Shown piece by piece: positions 10,980 to 20,229 of a stretch of 64,000 nucleotides of DNA. The DNA is from Neoroseomonas marina. GTDB taxonomy: Bacteria > Pseudomonadota > Alphaproteobacteria > Acetobacterales > Acetobacteraceae. Each line of letters begins with the position of its first letter. Position 1 is the first letter of the stretch. The stretch lies in the NCBI RefSeq assembly GCF_012927745.1, contig NZ_JABBKX010000005.1, positions 248,001 to 312,000 on the forward strand. Reading direction: 5' to 3'. The translations under genes were made by a program, and so were the position numbers. The notes beneath the pieces are model-generated. The model was not told the origin of the DNA, searched no databases, and was given only the letters and a program-made list of their open reading frames with translations.

Positions 10980-13253
10980 TCAGCCCCCCGCGTTCGCCTG
11001 GGCGACGGCGAGCGCCGTCAGGTTGAGGATGCCGCGCGCCGTGACGCTCGGCACCAGCACGTGGATCGGCTTGTTCATGCCGAGCAGCAGCGGGCCGAGC
11101 TGCAGCCCGTCCGTCGCCGCCTTCACCAGGTTGAAGGCGATGTTGGCGGCATCGATCCCCGGCATCACGAGAAGGTTCGCCGCCCCCTCCAGCCGGCTGT
11201 CGGGCACCGCCCGGGCGCGGATCGCCGGGATCAGCGCGGCGTCGGCATGCATCTCGCCATCCACCTCGAGCCCCGGGTCCATCTTCCGCACCATCCCCAG
11301 CGCCTGGCGCATCCGCCGCGCCGAAGGCGCGTGCGAGGCCCCGAAGGAGGAATGCGACAGCAGCGCGACCTTGGGCGTGATGCCGAAGGCCCGCACCTGC
11401 TCGGCCGCCAGCAGCGTCATCTCGGCGATCTGCTCCGCCGTCGGCTCGAGGCAGAGATGGGTGTCGACGACGAACAGGTGTTCGCCCGCACGGGTCACGA
11501 CGCCCGACAGCGCATAGACCCGGCCGACATCGTCGCGCTTGCCGATGATGTCGAGAACGTGCTTCCACTGCCCCATCCAGTCGCCGAGGCCGCCGCAGAT
11601 GGCGGCATCCGCATGCCCGGCCTCGAGCAGCAGGGACGCCGCAACGGCCGATCGCGTCGCGACGCGCTTGGCCGCGGCATCCGGCGGCGTACCGCGGCGG
11701 CCGACCTTGATCCGGTAGAGCTCCGTCAGCGGGCCGAACAGGTCGGCATCCGCGGTCGGATCGACGACGCGCACGCTCTCCCCGAGGTCCATGCGCAGGC
11801 CGAGCGCCTTGACCTTCGCCTCGATGACGGGCCGACGGCCGACCAGGATGGGCTCGGCGATCCCCTCGTCCACCACCGACTGTACGGCGCGCAGCGTGCG
11901 CTCGTCCTCGCCCTCGGCGTAGGCGACGCGGCGCGGGCGCTTGCGTGCAGCCTCGAAGACGGGCCGCATCAGGTTGCCGGAACGGAAGACGTTCCGCTCC
12001 AGCTCCCGGCGATAGGCGGCGAAATCGGCGATGGGCCGCATCGCGACGCCGGAATCCATCGCCGCCCGCGCGACCGCGGGCGCGATCTCGAGGATCAACC
12101 GCGGGTCGAAGGGCTTGGGGATGATGTAGTCCGGCCCGAAGACCGGCGCCTGGCCGCCATAGGCGGCGGCGACGACCTCGGAGGCCTCGACGCGCGCGAG
12201 CGCGGCGATGGAGTCCGCCGCCGCGATCTTCATCTCCTCGTTGATCGTCGTCGCGCCGACATCGAGCGCGCCGCGGAAGATGAAGGGGAAGCAGAGGACG
12301 TTGTTGACCTGGTTGGGGTAGTCGGTGCGGCCGGTGGCGACGATCGCGTCCGGGCGGGCGGCGCGCACGGCCTCGGGCAGGATCTCGGGTTCGGGGTTTG
12401 CCAGTGCGAGGACCAGCGGCTTCGGCGCCAGGTACTTCAGCCATTCGGGCTTCAGCACGCGGGGAGCCGACAGGCCGAGGAAGACGTCCGCGCCGGGCAG
12501 CACCTCCTCCAGCGTGCGCGCGTCCGTCACCTGCGCATAGCGCGCGCGATAGGGATCGAGGTCGTTGCGCCCGCTGTGCACCACGCCGCCGATGTCGCAG
12601 ATCGTGACGTTCTCACGCTTCAGTCCCATCGAGACGAGCAGGTCGAGGCAGGCGAGCGCGGCCGCGCCGCCGCCGGTGTTCACCAGCTTCACGTCCTCGA
12701 TGCGCTTGCCCTGCAGCAGCAGGCCGTTGCGCACCGCGGCGGCGACAATGATGGCCGTGCCGTGCTGGTCGTCGTGGAAGACCGGGATCTTCATCCGCTC
12801 GCGCAGGGTGCGCTCGATGACGAAGCACTCGGGAGCCTTGATGTCCTCGAGGTTGATGGCGCCGAAGGAGGGTTCCAGCGCCGCGACCACCTCGATGAAC
12901 CTGGCGGGGTCGCGCTCCTCGACCTCGATGTCGATGGAGTCGATGCCGGCGAACTTCTTGAAGAGGACCGCCTTGCCTTCCATCACCGGCTTCGACGCCA
13001 GCGCCCCGATCGCCCCGAGGCCGAGGACGGCCGTGCCGTTGGTGATGACGGCGACCATGTTGCCGCGGGTGGTGTAGTCGTAGGCCGTGGCGGGGTCGGC
13101 CGCGATCGCCTCGCAGGCGGCGGCGACGCCGGGCGAATAGGCCAGGCCCAGGTCGCGCTGCGTCGCCATGCGCTTGGTCGGCTCGACCGCCAGCTTTCCG
13201 GGTCGCGGCAGCCGGTGGTAGTCGAGCGCGGCGCGGCGGAAATCCTCGTCCAT
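10980..13253 (-). CDS. maeB: NADP-dependent malic enzyme (MaeB type)
   Basis: A 757-aa two-domain enzyme. The N-terminal malic domain (LAYSPGVAAACEAIAADP, then GTAVLGLGAIGALASKPVMEGKA) and NAD-binding domain (KLVNTGGGAAALACLDLL) decarboxylate malate to pyruvate. From about residue 430 a phosphotransacetylase-like domain follows. In this family that domain is regulatory (acetyl-CoA response) and has no transacetylase activity. The size matches MaeB exactly. It supplies pyruvate and NADPH in gluconeogenic growth. Single gene, convergent with its downstream neighbour. Confidence 0.95.
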   Translation of the reverse strand: MDEDFRRAALDYHRLPRPGKLAVEPTKRMATQRDLGLAYSPGVAAACEAIAADPATAYDYTTRGNMVAVITNGTAVLGLGAIGALASKPVMEGKAVLFKKFAGIDSIDIEVEERDPARFIEVVAALEPSFGAINLEDIKAPECFVIERTLRERMKIPVFHDDQHGTAIIVAAAVRNGLLLQGKRIEDVKLVNTGGGAAALACLDLLVSMGLKRENVTICDIGGVVHSGRNDLDPYRARYAQVTDARTLEEVLPGADVFLGLSAPRVLKPEWLKYLAPKPLVLALANPEPEILPEAVRAARPDAIVATGRTDYPNQVNNVLCFPFIFRGALDVGATTINEEMKIAAADSIAALARVEASEVVAAAYGGQAPVFGPDYIIPKPFDPRLILEIAPAVARAAMDSGVAMRPIADFAAYRRELERNVFRSGNLMRPVFEAARKRPRRVAYAEGEDERTLRAVQSVVDEGIAEPILVGRRPVIEAKVKALGLRMDLGESVRVVDPTADADLFGPLTELYRIKVGRRGTPPDAAAKRVATRSAVAASLLLEAGHADAAICGGLGDWMGQWKHVLDIIGKRDDVGRVYALSGVVTRAGEHLFVVDTHLCLEPTAEQIAEMTLLAAEQVRAFGITPKVALLSHSSFGASHAPSARRMRQALGMVRKMDPGLEVDGEMHADAALIPAIRARAVPDSRLEGAANLLVMPGIDAANIAFNLVKAATDGLQLGPLLLGMNKPIHVLVPSVTARGILNLTALAVAQANAGG

Positions 13254-13411
13254 CAGGGTACCTCCGCAGCCAGGGTAGAGGGTTTCGCGCCGGCCGGGCA
13301 GGGGCGATGGCGCCCCCCCGACCGCGTCGCTGCGGGCAAGGATTCCCCCCGCGGGCCGTCCGGGCCTATCGTGGTCACGGGGCCGGGATCGCCCGGACGG
13401 GCGGCTGTGGG

Positions 13412-14845
13412 ATGGACGACAGGCGACAGGTCGCAGGGATCGTCAGGGACTACCTCGCCCGCGAGCGCATCTCGCGGGAGGAATTCGCGCATCGCACGCG
13501 GCTCGGCCGTTCGACCGTCGACAAGCTGCTGGTGGGGCTGTTCTCGGACCGCACGCTGGCGGTCGTCGAGGGCACCACGGGGCTGACGCTGCGCGGGCCG
13601 GTCGCTGCCCCTGCCCTGCCCGACGCCGGCCCGGGCGTCGTCCCGGCGGCCGAGGAGGACAGCGCGCCGTCGATCGCCGTGCTGCCCTTCACCTTCATGG
13701 GCGACGCGCCGGGCCAGGACTGGCTGGCCGACGGCATCACCGAGGACATCACCACCGACCTCGCGCGGCTGCGCTGGCTCTTCGTCATCGCGCGCAACTC
13801 GACCTTCGCCTTCAAGGGCCGCGCGGTGGACGTGCGGGACGTCGCGCGCGACCTCGGCGTCCGCTACGTGCTGGAAGGCAGCGTGCGCGTCGCGGGCGGG
13901 CGCATCCGCGTCACCGGGCAGCTGGTCGATGCCGGGACGGGGCGGCACATCTGGGCCGAGCGCTACGATCGCGAGCTGTCCGACATCTTCGCGGTGCAGG
14001 ACGAGATCACCCGCAACGTGGTCGCCGCGATCGAGCCGCATCTCTACGCCGAGGAAGGCTACCGCGCGGCGTCGCGACCGACCGCGAACCTCTCCGCCTG
14101 GGGCCTCGCCGTCCGCGCCATGGGCCTGATCCGCAAGGTCGGGCGCAAGCAGAACGAGGAAGCCCGGCTGCTGCTCGAACAGGCGATAGCGCTCGAGCCC
14201 GGCTACGCGCGGGCCCATGCGCTGCATGCCTGGGCGGCCTGGTGGGCAGCGCTCTGCTACTGGTGGCCGGACAATGCCGCGGGTTACCGCGTCGCGGCGC
14301 AACAGGCGGCCGCCGCGGTGTCCCTCGATCCCCTGGAGCCCTGGGCGCGGATGACGCACGGCATCTGCCTGTCCTCCGCGCGGCAGCACGGAACCGGGCT
14401 GGTGGAGCTGCGCGCCGCGCTCGACCTCAATCCCTGCTTCGCGCTCGGGCGCACGCTGCACGGCTGGGGGCTGCTGCGCGCGGGGCGGATGGAGGAAGCG
14501 ATCGCCGAGACGGGCCTCGCGCTGCGCATGAGTCCGATGGACAGTTTCGCGGGCATCTACACGGCGATCCACGGGCTCGCGCTACTCGGCGGGCGGCGCT
14601 TCGAGGACGCACTGCCGCATCTGCGCTCCTCGGTCGCGGCCTTCGCCGAGTATCTCGGCCACTACAACACGCTGATCTCCTGCTGCGGCCATCTCGGCCG
14701 CATCGAGGAGGCGCAGGGCTACATGGCCGCGCGCAACCGGATGGGCCCGCCGATCCGCGTGGGGCTGCTGCGCAGGAACCTCTCGGGCTTCGCCCATGGC
14801 GAGGTGTTCTGCGAGGGCCTGGTGAAGGCCGGCGTGCCGGAGTAG
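13412..14845 (+). CDS. TolB-like / TPR protein with N-terminal HTH-like segment (CadC/adenylate-cyclase-associated type)
   Basis: A 477-aa protein. The first 60 residues (VRDYLARERISREEFAHRT, then LGRSTVDKLLVGLFS) look like an XRE-type helix-turn-helix. Next comes a TolB-N-like domain with IAVLPF, GITEDITTDLARLRWLFVIA and GVRYVLEGSVR, as in proteins that combine a sensor domain with such a module. The C-terminal half is helical TPR repeats (LLEQAIALEPGYARAHALHAW and later units). A signalling or regulatory role is likely; no catalytic cyclase domain is present. Confidence 0.75.
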   Translation: MDDRRQVAGIVRDYLARERISREEFAHRTRLGRSTVDKLLVGLFSDRTLAVVEGTTGLTLRGPVAAPALPDAGPGVVPAAEEDSAPSIAVLPFTFMGDAPGQDWLADGITEDITTDLARLRWLFVIARNSTFAFKGRAVDVRDVARDLGVRYVLEGSVRVAGGRIRVTGQLVDAGTGRHIWAERYDRELSDIFAVQDEITRNVVAAIEPHLYAEEGYRAASRPTANLSAWGLAVRAMGLIRKVGRKQNEEARLLLEQAIALEPGYARAHALHAWAAWWAALCYWWPDNAAGYRVAAQQAAAAVSLDPLEPWARMTHGICLSSARQHGTGLVELRAALDLNPCFALGRTLHGWGLLRAGRMEEAIAETGLALRMSPMDSFAGIYTAIHGLALLGGRRFEDALPHLRSSVAAFAEYLGHYNTLISCCGHLGRIEEAQGYMAARNRMGPPIRVGLLRRNLSGFAHGEVFCEGLVKAGVPE

Positions 14846-14910
14846 CCGCAGCAAGGTTGTTCGCGCCGAGGCTGCGGTGCGATGCTCCCGGCACAACAGG
14901 GAGAAGAAGA

Positions 14911-16491
14911 ATGCCCTCTCGCAGAAGCGTCCTGGCCGCTCCGCTGGCAGGCCTCGCGGCCCCTGCCTTTGCCCAGCCCGCCCGCGCCCGCACCCTCCGC
15001 TTCGTGCCGCAGGCGAACCTCACCTCGCTGGACCCGATCTGGACGACGGCCGCGGTCACCGAGAGCCATGGCTGGACGGTGTTCGACACGCTCTATGGCA
15101 TGACCGACGACCTCAAGGTCCAGCCGCAGATGGCCGAAGGCCATACCGTCTCCGACGACGGCCGCACCTGGCTGATCCGGCTGCGCGAGGGCCTGCGCTG
15201 GCACGATGGCGAACCGGTCCGCGCGCAGGATTGCGCGCCGAGCCTCGCGCGCTGGAGCCGCCGCGACACCTTCGGCCAGTCGCTCGCCGCCGTCGTCGAC
15301 GCCTGGGAGGCCGCGGACGACCGGACCATCCGCATCCGGCTGAAGTCGAAGTTCCCGATGCTGGTCGACGCGCTGGCGAAACCCGCCGCCGTCGTTCCCT
15401 TCATGATGCCCGAGCGCATCGCGCGCACCGATCCCTTCCAGCAGATGAGCGAGGTGATCGGCTCCGGGCCCTATCGCTTCCTCAAGGACGAGTACATTTC
15501 GGGCAGCCGCGCCGCCTATGCGAAGTTCGATGGCTATGTCCCGCGGCAGGAAGCCGCCTCGCGCACCGCGGGCGGCAAGGTCGCCCATTTCGAGCGCGTG
15601 GAATGGACCATCATCCCCGACAGCGCCACGGCCTCGGCCGCGCTGCAATCGGGCGAGATCGACTGGTGGGAGCAGGTGAACGCCGACCTCGCGCCGCTGC
15701 TGCGACGGTCGCGTGGCGTGCAGGTCGAGGTGCTGAACACCCTCGGCTATATCGGCGTCGCGCGCTTCAACTGCCTGCACCCGCCCTTCAACAATCCCGC
15801 GATCCGCCGCGCGCTGCTCCTTGCCCTCAACCAGGAGGACTATCTGCGCGGCGTGACCGGCAACGATCCCTCGGCCTATCGCGTTTGCGCCTCGATGTGG
15901 CCCTGCGGGACGCCCTATGAGAGCACGACCGGCAACGCGTCGCTGACCGGCCCGCGCGACCTCGAGCGCGTGAAGGGGATGATCCGCGATGCCGGCTACC
16001 GCGGCGAGAAGATCGTCATCATCAACCCGACGGACTTCCCCACCATCGGGCCCTTCGGCCAGGTGACCGCCGACCTGCTCCGCCGGCTCAGCATGAATGT
16101 CGACCTGGTCGAGACCGACTGGGGTTCCGTCGTGCAGCGCCGCGCGAGCAAGTCTCCGCCCGAACAGGGCGGCTGGAGCATCTTCCACACCTGGTGGCCG
16201 AGCCTGTCGATCATCAACCCGGCGGTGAGCGCGACGCTGCGCGGCCAGGGCGACAGCGGCTGGTTCGGCTGGTACGCGAACCCGCGCGTCGAGGACCTCG
16301 CGCGGCAATGGCTGGTCGCGGAGACCGAGGCCGAGCAGAAGCGCCTCGCCGACGGCATTCAGCAGGAATCCTTCGAGAACGTCCCGGTGCTGCCGCTCGG
16401 CCAGTTCTTCATCAACACGGCCTACCGCAGCGGGTTGTCGGGCTTCGTGAAGGGCACCGCGGCCTATCCCTGGAACATCCGCAGGGGATAG
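14911..16491 (+). CDS. ABC transporter substrate-binding protein, family 5 (peptide/nickel type)
   Basis: A 526-aa periplasmic binding protein. It starts with a twin-arginine-like signal (MPSRRSVLAAPLAGLAAPAFA) and has the family-5 signature in TVFDTLYGMTDDLKVQPQMAEGHTV. Later segments RFNCLHPPFNNPAIRRALLLALNQ and GWYANPRVEDL are typical of DppA/OppA-like proteins. A GGGAGAAGAA sequence precedes the start. No permease or ATPase genes are adjacent, so it is an orphan receptor or works with a distant transporter. The ligand is unknown. Confidence 0.88.
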   Translation: MPSRRSVLAAPLAGLAAPAFAQPARARTLRFVPQANLTSLDPIWTTAAVTESHGWTVFDTLYGMTDDLKVQPQMAEGHTVSDDGRTWLIRLREGLRWHDGEPVRAQDCAPSLARWSRRDTFGQSLAAVVDAWEAADDRTIRIRLKSKFPMLVDALAKPAAVVPFMMPERIARTDPFQQMSEVIGSGPYRFLKDEYISGSRAAYAKFDGYVPRQEAASRTAGGKVAHFERVEWTIIPDSATASAALQSGEIDWWEQVNADLAPLLRRSRGVQVEVLNTLGYIGVARFNCLHPPFNNPAIRRALLLALNQEDYLRGVTGNDPSAYRVCASMWPCGTPYESTTGNASLTGPRDLERVKGMIRDAGYRGEKIVIINPTDFPTIGPFGQVTADLLRRLSMNVDLVETDWGSVVQRRASKSPPEQGGWSIFHTWWPSLSIINPAVSATLRGQGDSGWFGWYANPRVEDLARQWLVAETEAEQKRLADGIQQESFENVPVLPLGQFFINTAYRSGLSGFVKGTAAYPWNIRRG

Positions 16492-16651
16492 GCGCGGCGG
16501 CCGTCCAGCCGGCCCCGCCGTGTGACATCGGTCACCGGCGGGAAAGCTTCCGGAAAGTCCCGGAAAACTCCGGAGATGGCTCCGGAAGGCTGCGCTGACG
16601 AAAGTGGCTTCGAAACGAGGGCGCGATCTTCCGCCCCCAGGAGCCCCGACG

Positions 16652-17158
16652 ATGATGACCTTCTTCCGGCGCGCCGCCATGTTCGCGGCGCTGGTCGCCA
16701 CCACCCCGGCCGCCGCCCAGCAGGCGGCCGCGGGGCCGAACGCCCGCGGCGAATACCTCTCCCGAATCATGGATTGCGGCGGCTGCCACACCGGCGGCGC
16801 ACTCGCCGGCCAGCCCGATCCACGGCTGCACCTGGCGGGATCGGGCATCGGGTTCGGCATCCCCGACGTCGGGGTCTTCTACCCGCCCAACCTGACGCCG
16901 GACCGCGAGACCGGCCTCGGGACCTGGAGCGAGGCCGACATCGTCCGCGCGGTGCGCACCGGCGTGCGGCCGGACGGGCGGATCCTGGCCCCGGTGATGC
17001 CCTGGCATTCCTATGCGGCGCTGAACGATGCGGATGCCCGCGCGCTGGCCCGCTACCTGCGCAGCCTGCCGCCCGTCCGCAACGAGGTGCCCCGCATGAC
17101 CGGCGCCGGCGAGACCGCGCCCGCGCCCTACCTGACCGTCGTCGTTCCCGGGCGCTGA
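16652..17158 (+). CDS. Periplasmic c-type cytochrome (monohaem)
   Basis: A 168-aa protein with a signal peptide (MMTFFRRAAMFAALVATTPAAAQ), chosen because CCAGGAG precedes this ATG. The single haem site is CGGCH (in IMDCGGCHTGGALAG). The NLTPDRETGLGTWSEADIVRAVRTGVRPDG segment and the axial-ligand candidate MPWHSYAALND match the cytochrome c subunits that accompany sugar or alcohol dehydrogenases and related oxidases. It probably carries electrons in the periplasm. The next gene encodes an unknown exported protein. Confidence 0.85.
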   Translation: MMTFFRRAAMFAALVATTPAAAQQAAAGPNARGEYLSRIMDCGGCHTGGALAGQPDPRLHLAGSGIGFGIPDVGVFYPPNLTPDRETGLGTWSEADIVRAVRTGVRPDGRILAPVMPWHSYAALNDADARALARYLRSLPPVRNEVPRMTGAGETAPAPYLTVVVPGR

Positions 17159-17185
17159 CCGCGTCCCAACCGAGGGAGGATCCCG

Positions 17186-17866
17186 ATGAGCAGCACCCAT
17201 GGGACCACGCGCGACTTCCTCCGCAAGGGGGTGATCCTGCTGGGTTCGATCCTGGCGGCCGGGCTGGCGACGAGCACGCTCAGCAGCGCCCTGGGCCACG
17301 AGGGCCATCGTGCGCGGCATCGGACCTCCGTCCCGATCCGCGCGCCGAACCTGCCGCCCGAGCTGGTGACGGTGCGCGATGCGCTGGCGAAGTATCAGGA
17401 CCCGCGCGCGGCGATCCGGGATGGCTACCTCTCGACGCTGGGCTGCGTGGAATACCCGGTCGGCGGGATGGGGGTGCATTTCCTCAACCCCGCGCTGATC
17501 GGCCCGACCGTCGACCCGATGCGTCCGCAGATCCTGGTCTACGAACCCGGTCCGCGCGGCACGCTGCGCCTGGTCGCGGCCGAGTGGTTCGTCCCGCTCG
17601 CGACGGGAGTGACGGAGCGTCCGACGCTGTTCGGCCGGCCCTTCGACGGGCCGATGGCGGGGCACGAGCCGCTGATGCCGGCCGCGCTGCACCACTACGA
17701 CCTGCATGTCTGGTTGTGGAAGGAGAACCCCGCCGGCCTGTTCAACGCGACCAATCCGGGGGTGGGCTGCGCGGGACATCCCTATGCCGAGATGGAACAG
17801 CCGCCGCCGACCGTGGCGCACACGCATCCGGCCGCGCCGAGCCGCTCGGGAGGGCACGCGCCATGA
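17186..17866 (+). CDS. Exported protein of unknown function
   Basis: A 226-aa protein preceded by GGGAGGA, with an N-terminal hydrophobic segment (VILLGSILAAGLATSTLSSALG). The mature part has a conserved-looking core: REYLSTLG-like Cys at LSTLGCVEYPVGGMGVHFLN, then EWFVPLATG, and LHHYDLHVWLWKENPAGLFNATNP near the end. The pattern of Gly, Trp and Asn around a single Cys suggests a conserved exported family, but no function is known. His-rich ends (HEGHRARH, VAHTHP) could bind metal. It lies 27 bp after the cytochrome gene. Confidence 0.7.
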   Translation: MSSTHGTTRDFLRKGVILLGSILAAGLATSTLSSALGHEGHRARHRTSVPIRAPNLPPELVTVRDALAKYQDPRAAIRDGYLSTLGCVEYPVGGMGVHFLNPALIGPTVDPMRPQILVYEPGPRGTLRLVAAEWFVPLATGVTERPTLFGRPFDGPMAGHEPLMPAALHHYDLHVWLWKENPAGLFNATNPGVGCAGHPYAEMEQPPPTVAHTHPAAPSRSGGHAP

Positions 17867-18021
17867 AGCTCCACCATGTCGACGGGTCGACCACCTGCCG
17901 CCCGATCGTGATGCTCGCGCACAAGGCCGGCGTCGCGCTCGAGCCCGGGCCGGTGAGGCCTGGCAGCGGCGCGGCGGCCGCAAGACGGTCCCGCGCGGTT
18001 CCGGGGAGGAACCCATGCTGA
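17863..18021 (+). pseudogene. Truncated glutathione S-transferase N-terminus
   Basis: A 52-codon frame whose first part (MKLHHVDGSTTCRPIVMLAHKAGVALE) matches the start of theta/beta-like glutathione S-transferases, where the STTSRPI loop and following helix form the thioredoxin-like domain. After residue 32 the similarity stops and the frame continues as Arg/Ala/Pro-rich text to a stop. The rest of the enzyme (about 170 residues) is absent. The ATG overlaps the upstream stop by 4 bp, so it was probably once part of this operon. It is best read as a gene remnant. Confidence 0.55.
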
Positions 18022-18665
18022 CGATGAACGACAACCGCCGCATCCCGACACGGGACGATCTCTTCGGCCCGGCGCCTGGCTGGGCGGCGGATCGCCGCAC
18101 GCCGGTCCATGCCGGGCTGCGCCGCGCCCTGGCGCGGCTGCTGGTGTCCCTCGGCACGCGCGGATGGCAGGCATCGGAGACCTTCGACGGCCTGATCGCC
18201 GCGCTGCGCGCGGAGATCGACGCGGCAGGCGCGGGCCTGCGCCAGCAGGCGGCCGTGCATCCGGATACGTCCGTCTCGGTCGCCGAACTCGCGTTGCTCG
18301 TCGAAAGCCTCGCGACCGCGCGCACCGAGGACCGGCCGGCCTGGGCACGGCGGCTGTTCAGTCGCTACGGGCGACTCGCCGCCGAGGAACTGGTGGTCCT
18401 GGCCGAGGCCGAGGACGCGCTGCAGCCCCTGCTCGCGACGGTGATGACGGCGGCGGACATGCGCGCCGTCACCGCGCGGATGATGGCGATGGTGCCGCCG
18501 GCGCGCGTACAGGCAGTCCTCGCTCTGGCGCTGCCGCCGATGGATGACGACGAGCGCACCGCCCTTCTCGCCGCGGCGGCGGCGGCGATCGACGGTACGG
18601 GGATGATCGGCCTGGCGCCGGAGGCATGGAGCCGTTTGCGCCGGCAGGTGGCGCTGGCGGCCTGA
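18015..18665 (+). CDS. Hypothetical helical protein
   Basis: A 216-aa protein with GGAGGA four bases before the ATG. It is Ala/Leu/Arg-rich and predicted by eye to be mostly helical, with no signal peptide or membrane segment. Segments such as FDGLIAALRAEIDAAG and LVESLATARTEDRPAWARRL have no recognised family. It overlaps the GST remnant by 7 bp and ends the small cluster started by the cytochrome gene. Confidence 0.6.
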   Translation: MLTMNDNRRIPTRDDLFGPAPGWAADRRTPVHAGLRRALARLLVSLGTRGWQASETFDGLIAALRAEIDAAGAGLRQQAAVHPDTSVSVAELALLVESLATARTEDRPAWARRLFSRYGRLAAEELVVLAEAEDALQPLLATVMTAADMRAVTARMMAMVPPARVQAVLALALPPMDDDERTALLAAAAAAIDGTGMIGLAPEAWSRLRRQVALAA

Positions 18666-18751
18666 ACGATCAGGTCACGGCGCGGCCGGGTCGGCTGCGC
18701 CCTGGTCGATCAACGCCTGGTTTTCGGGTGTTTCCGTCCTCGGCGGAGGAC

Positions 18752-18837
18752 TGGTGCGGTCGAGAAGATTCGAACTTCCACGGGGTTGCCCCCACTAGCA
18801 CCTCAAGCTAGCGCGTCTACCATTCCGCCACGACCGC
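18752..18837 (-). tRNA. tRNA-Leu (anticodon GAG)
   Basis: Read on the minus strand. The acceptor stem is GCGGTCG paired with CGACCGC, with A73 and an encoded CCA at 18754-18752. The anticodon stem is CTAGC/GCTAG with loop TTGAGGT, giving anticodon GAG (codon CTC). A long variable arm and a GTTCGAATC T-loop fit a class II leucine tRNA. Confidence 0.95.
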
Positions 18838-18867
18838 AAATCCGGTAGAGGGCGCGGCGTATAACCG

Positions 18868-19530
18868 ATGACCGCGCCATCCGCAAACCCCCCCCTCGAA
18901 TGGATCGTCTCCGAGGGGCGTACCCCCTACGCCGAAGCCTTGTCCGCCATGGAATCCCGCGTCGCGGCGATCCGGGCCGGGACGGCGGCCGAACGCGTCT
19001 GGCTGGTCGAACACGACCCGACCTACACGGCCGGCACCTCGGCCCGGCCGGAGGATCTGCGGGAGGCCCGCTTCCCGACCTTCGCGGCCGGCCGCGGCGG
19101 GCAGTGGACCTATCACGGCCCCGGCCAGCGGACCGGCTATGTCATGCTGGACCTGACGCGTCCGCACGGCAGCGTCGCGGCGCGGGACGTGCGGGCCTAT
19201 GTCCATGGCCTCGAGGAATGGCTGATCAGGGCCATCGACCGCTTCAACATCAGGGCGGAGCGGCGGGAGGGCCGGGTCGGCCTGTGGGTCTCGAACCGGG
19301 CCACGGGCGGCGAGGACAAGATCGCCGCCATCGGCGTGCGGGTGACGCGTTGGGTGTCCTGGCACGGCGTCGCGCTGAACGTCGATCCGGACCTGACGCA
19401 TTTCGGCGGCATCGTGCCCTGCGGCATCAGCGAATACGGGGTGACGAGCCTGCACGCGCAGGGCGTGCCCGCGACGATGGAGGAAGCCGATTCGGCGCTC
19501 CGCGCCGCCTGGAGCGAGGTGTTCGGATAG
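18868..19530 (+). CDS. lipB: Lipoyl(octanoyl) transferase LipB
   Basis: A 220-aa cytosolic enzyme that moves octanoyl from acyl carrier protein to lipoyl domains, the first step of lipoate synthesis. The catalytic Cys is C185 in [16 protein letters not shown] and the essential Lys is K151 in [12 protein letters not shown]. Other signatures are [13 protein letters not shown] and [10 protein letters not shown]. Length is normal. Single gene, convergent with the peptidase gene behind a strong hairpin. Confidence 0.96.
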   Translation: MTAPSANPPLEWIVSEGRTPYAEALSAMESRVAAIRAGTAAERVWLVEHDPTYTAGTSARPEDLREARFPTFAAGRGGQWTYHGPGQRTGYVMLDLTRPHGSVAARDVRAYVHGLEEWLIRAIDRFNIRAERREGRVGLWVSNRATGGEDKIAAIGVRVTRWVSWHGVALNVDPDLTHFGGIVPCGISEYGVTSLHAQGVPATMEEADSALRAAWSEVFG

Positions 19531-19536
19531 GACGCC

Positions 19537-19563
19537 GCCGCGGCGGGGCTGCCCCGCCGCGGC
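19537..19563. terminator. Bidirectional hairpin terminator
   Basis: Perfect 12-bp arms GCCGCGGCGGGG (19537-19548) and CCCCGCCGCGGC (19552-19563) with a 3-nt loop sit between convergent genes lipB and the M23 peptidase gene. Confidence 0.7.
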
Positions 19564-19571
19564 ATGCGCCG

Positions 19572-20123
19572 TCATTCCGGATACAGGCCCATTCCGGCGG
19601 TGAAGCCGAAACTCGCCTTCGACATGCCGGGCAGGAAGACGCAGGGGTTGAAGACGGTGGCGCCGAACATCTGCGCGGCATCGAGATAGGGCGTCGGGTC
19701 CATCAGGTCGCTGCGGCGCTGGTAGGGCGGGTTGCCCTTCTGCGTCAGCGCACCCTTGGCGGTGCCGGCATACATCTCGAAATGCAGCATCGACAGCTTG
19801 AGGCCCTGCAGCACGCCGACATTGGCGATGTGCTGGCCGGCGAAGATCTTCGCACCCTTCTTCACGCCGGCGGGCAGCGTCTTCTTCACCTCGCCGTAGC
19901 GCGCGACGAAGTCGCCGTGGTCGACTTCGAGCGCCCAGCTCTCGAGATAGAATTCGTAGAAATCGAGCACCACGCCGTTGGCCACCGCGAAGATCGGGGT
20001 GCCCACGGGCGCGTAGAGGTCGCAGCCGGCGTGCTTGCGCTTCCCCTTGCTGCGACGGGCGCCGAAATGGCGCGGCGCCTCCTTGTAGGATTCCTTCGGA
20101 AGAAACTTCAGCGGGAAGAGCAT
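19572..20123 (-). CDS. M23-family (LytM-like) peptidoglycan peptidase
   Basis: A 183-aa protein, started at the ATG with GGAGG five bases upstream; the longer open frame upstream is not used. It has M23 features: HAGCDLYAPVGTPIFAVANG (zinc His and Asp), WALEVDHGDFVARYG, then SMLHFEMY with the HxE-type zinc/catalytic His. M23 enzymes cut peptide cross-links in the cell wall. No clear signal peptide is seen, which is unusual for a wall enzyme, so export or exact start is uncertain. Confidence 0.8.
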   Translation of the reverse strand: MLFPLKFLPKESYKEAPRHFGARRSKGKRKHAGCDLYAPVGTPIFAVANGVVLDFYEFYLESWALEVDHGDFVARYGEVKKTLPAGVKKGAKIFAGQHIANVGVLQGLKLSMLHFEMYAGTAKGALTQKGNPPYQRRSDLMDPTPYLDAAQMFGATVFNPCVFLPGMSKASFGFTAGMGLYPE

Positions 20124-20229
20124 CGAACCTCCAGGATCACGTGCCGGCATCGCAACGCCGGCGCGGATACCTAGAGGATGGCGAGGCGGTGCGCGGTGAA
20201 ACGGATCACACGCGCACCTCACGGCGGCG

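Noticed and set aside
11061-13586. An 841-codon open frame antisense to maeB
   Set aside because: Same cause; low-complexity Arg/Asp/Gly text with no ribosome binding site, opposite a complete malic enzyme.
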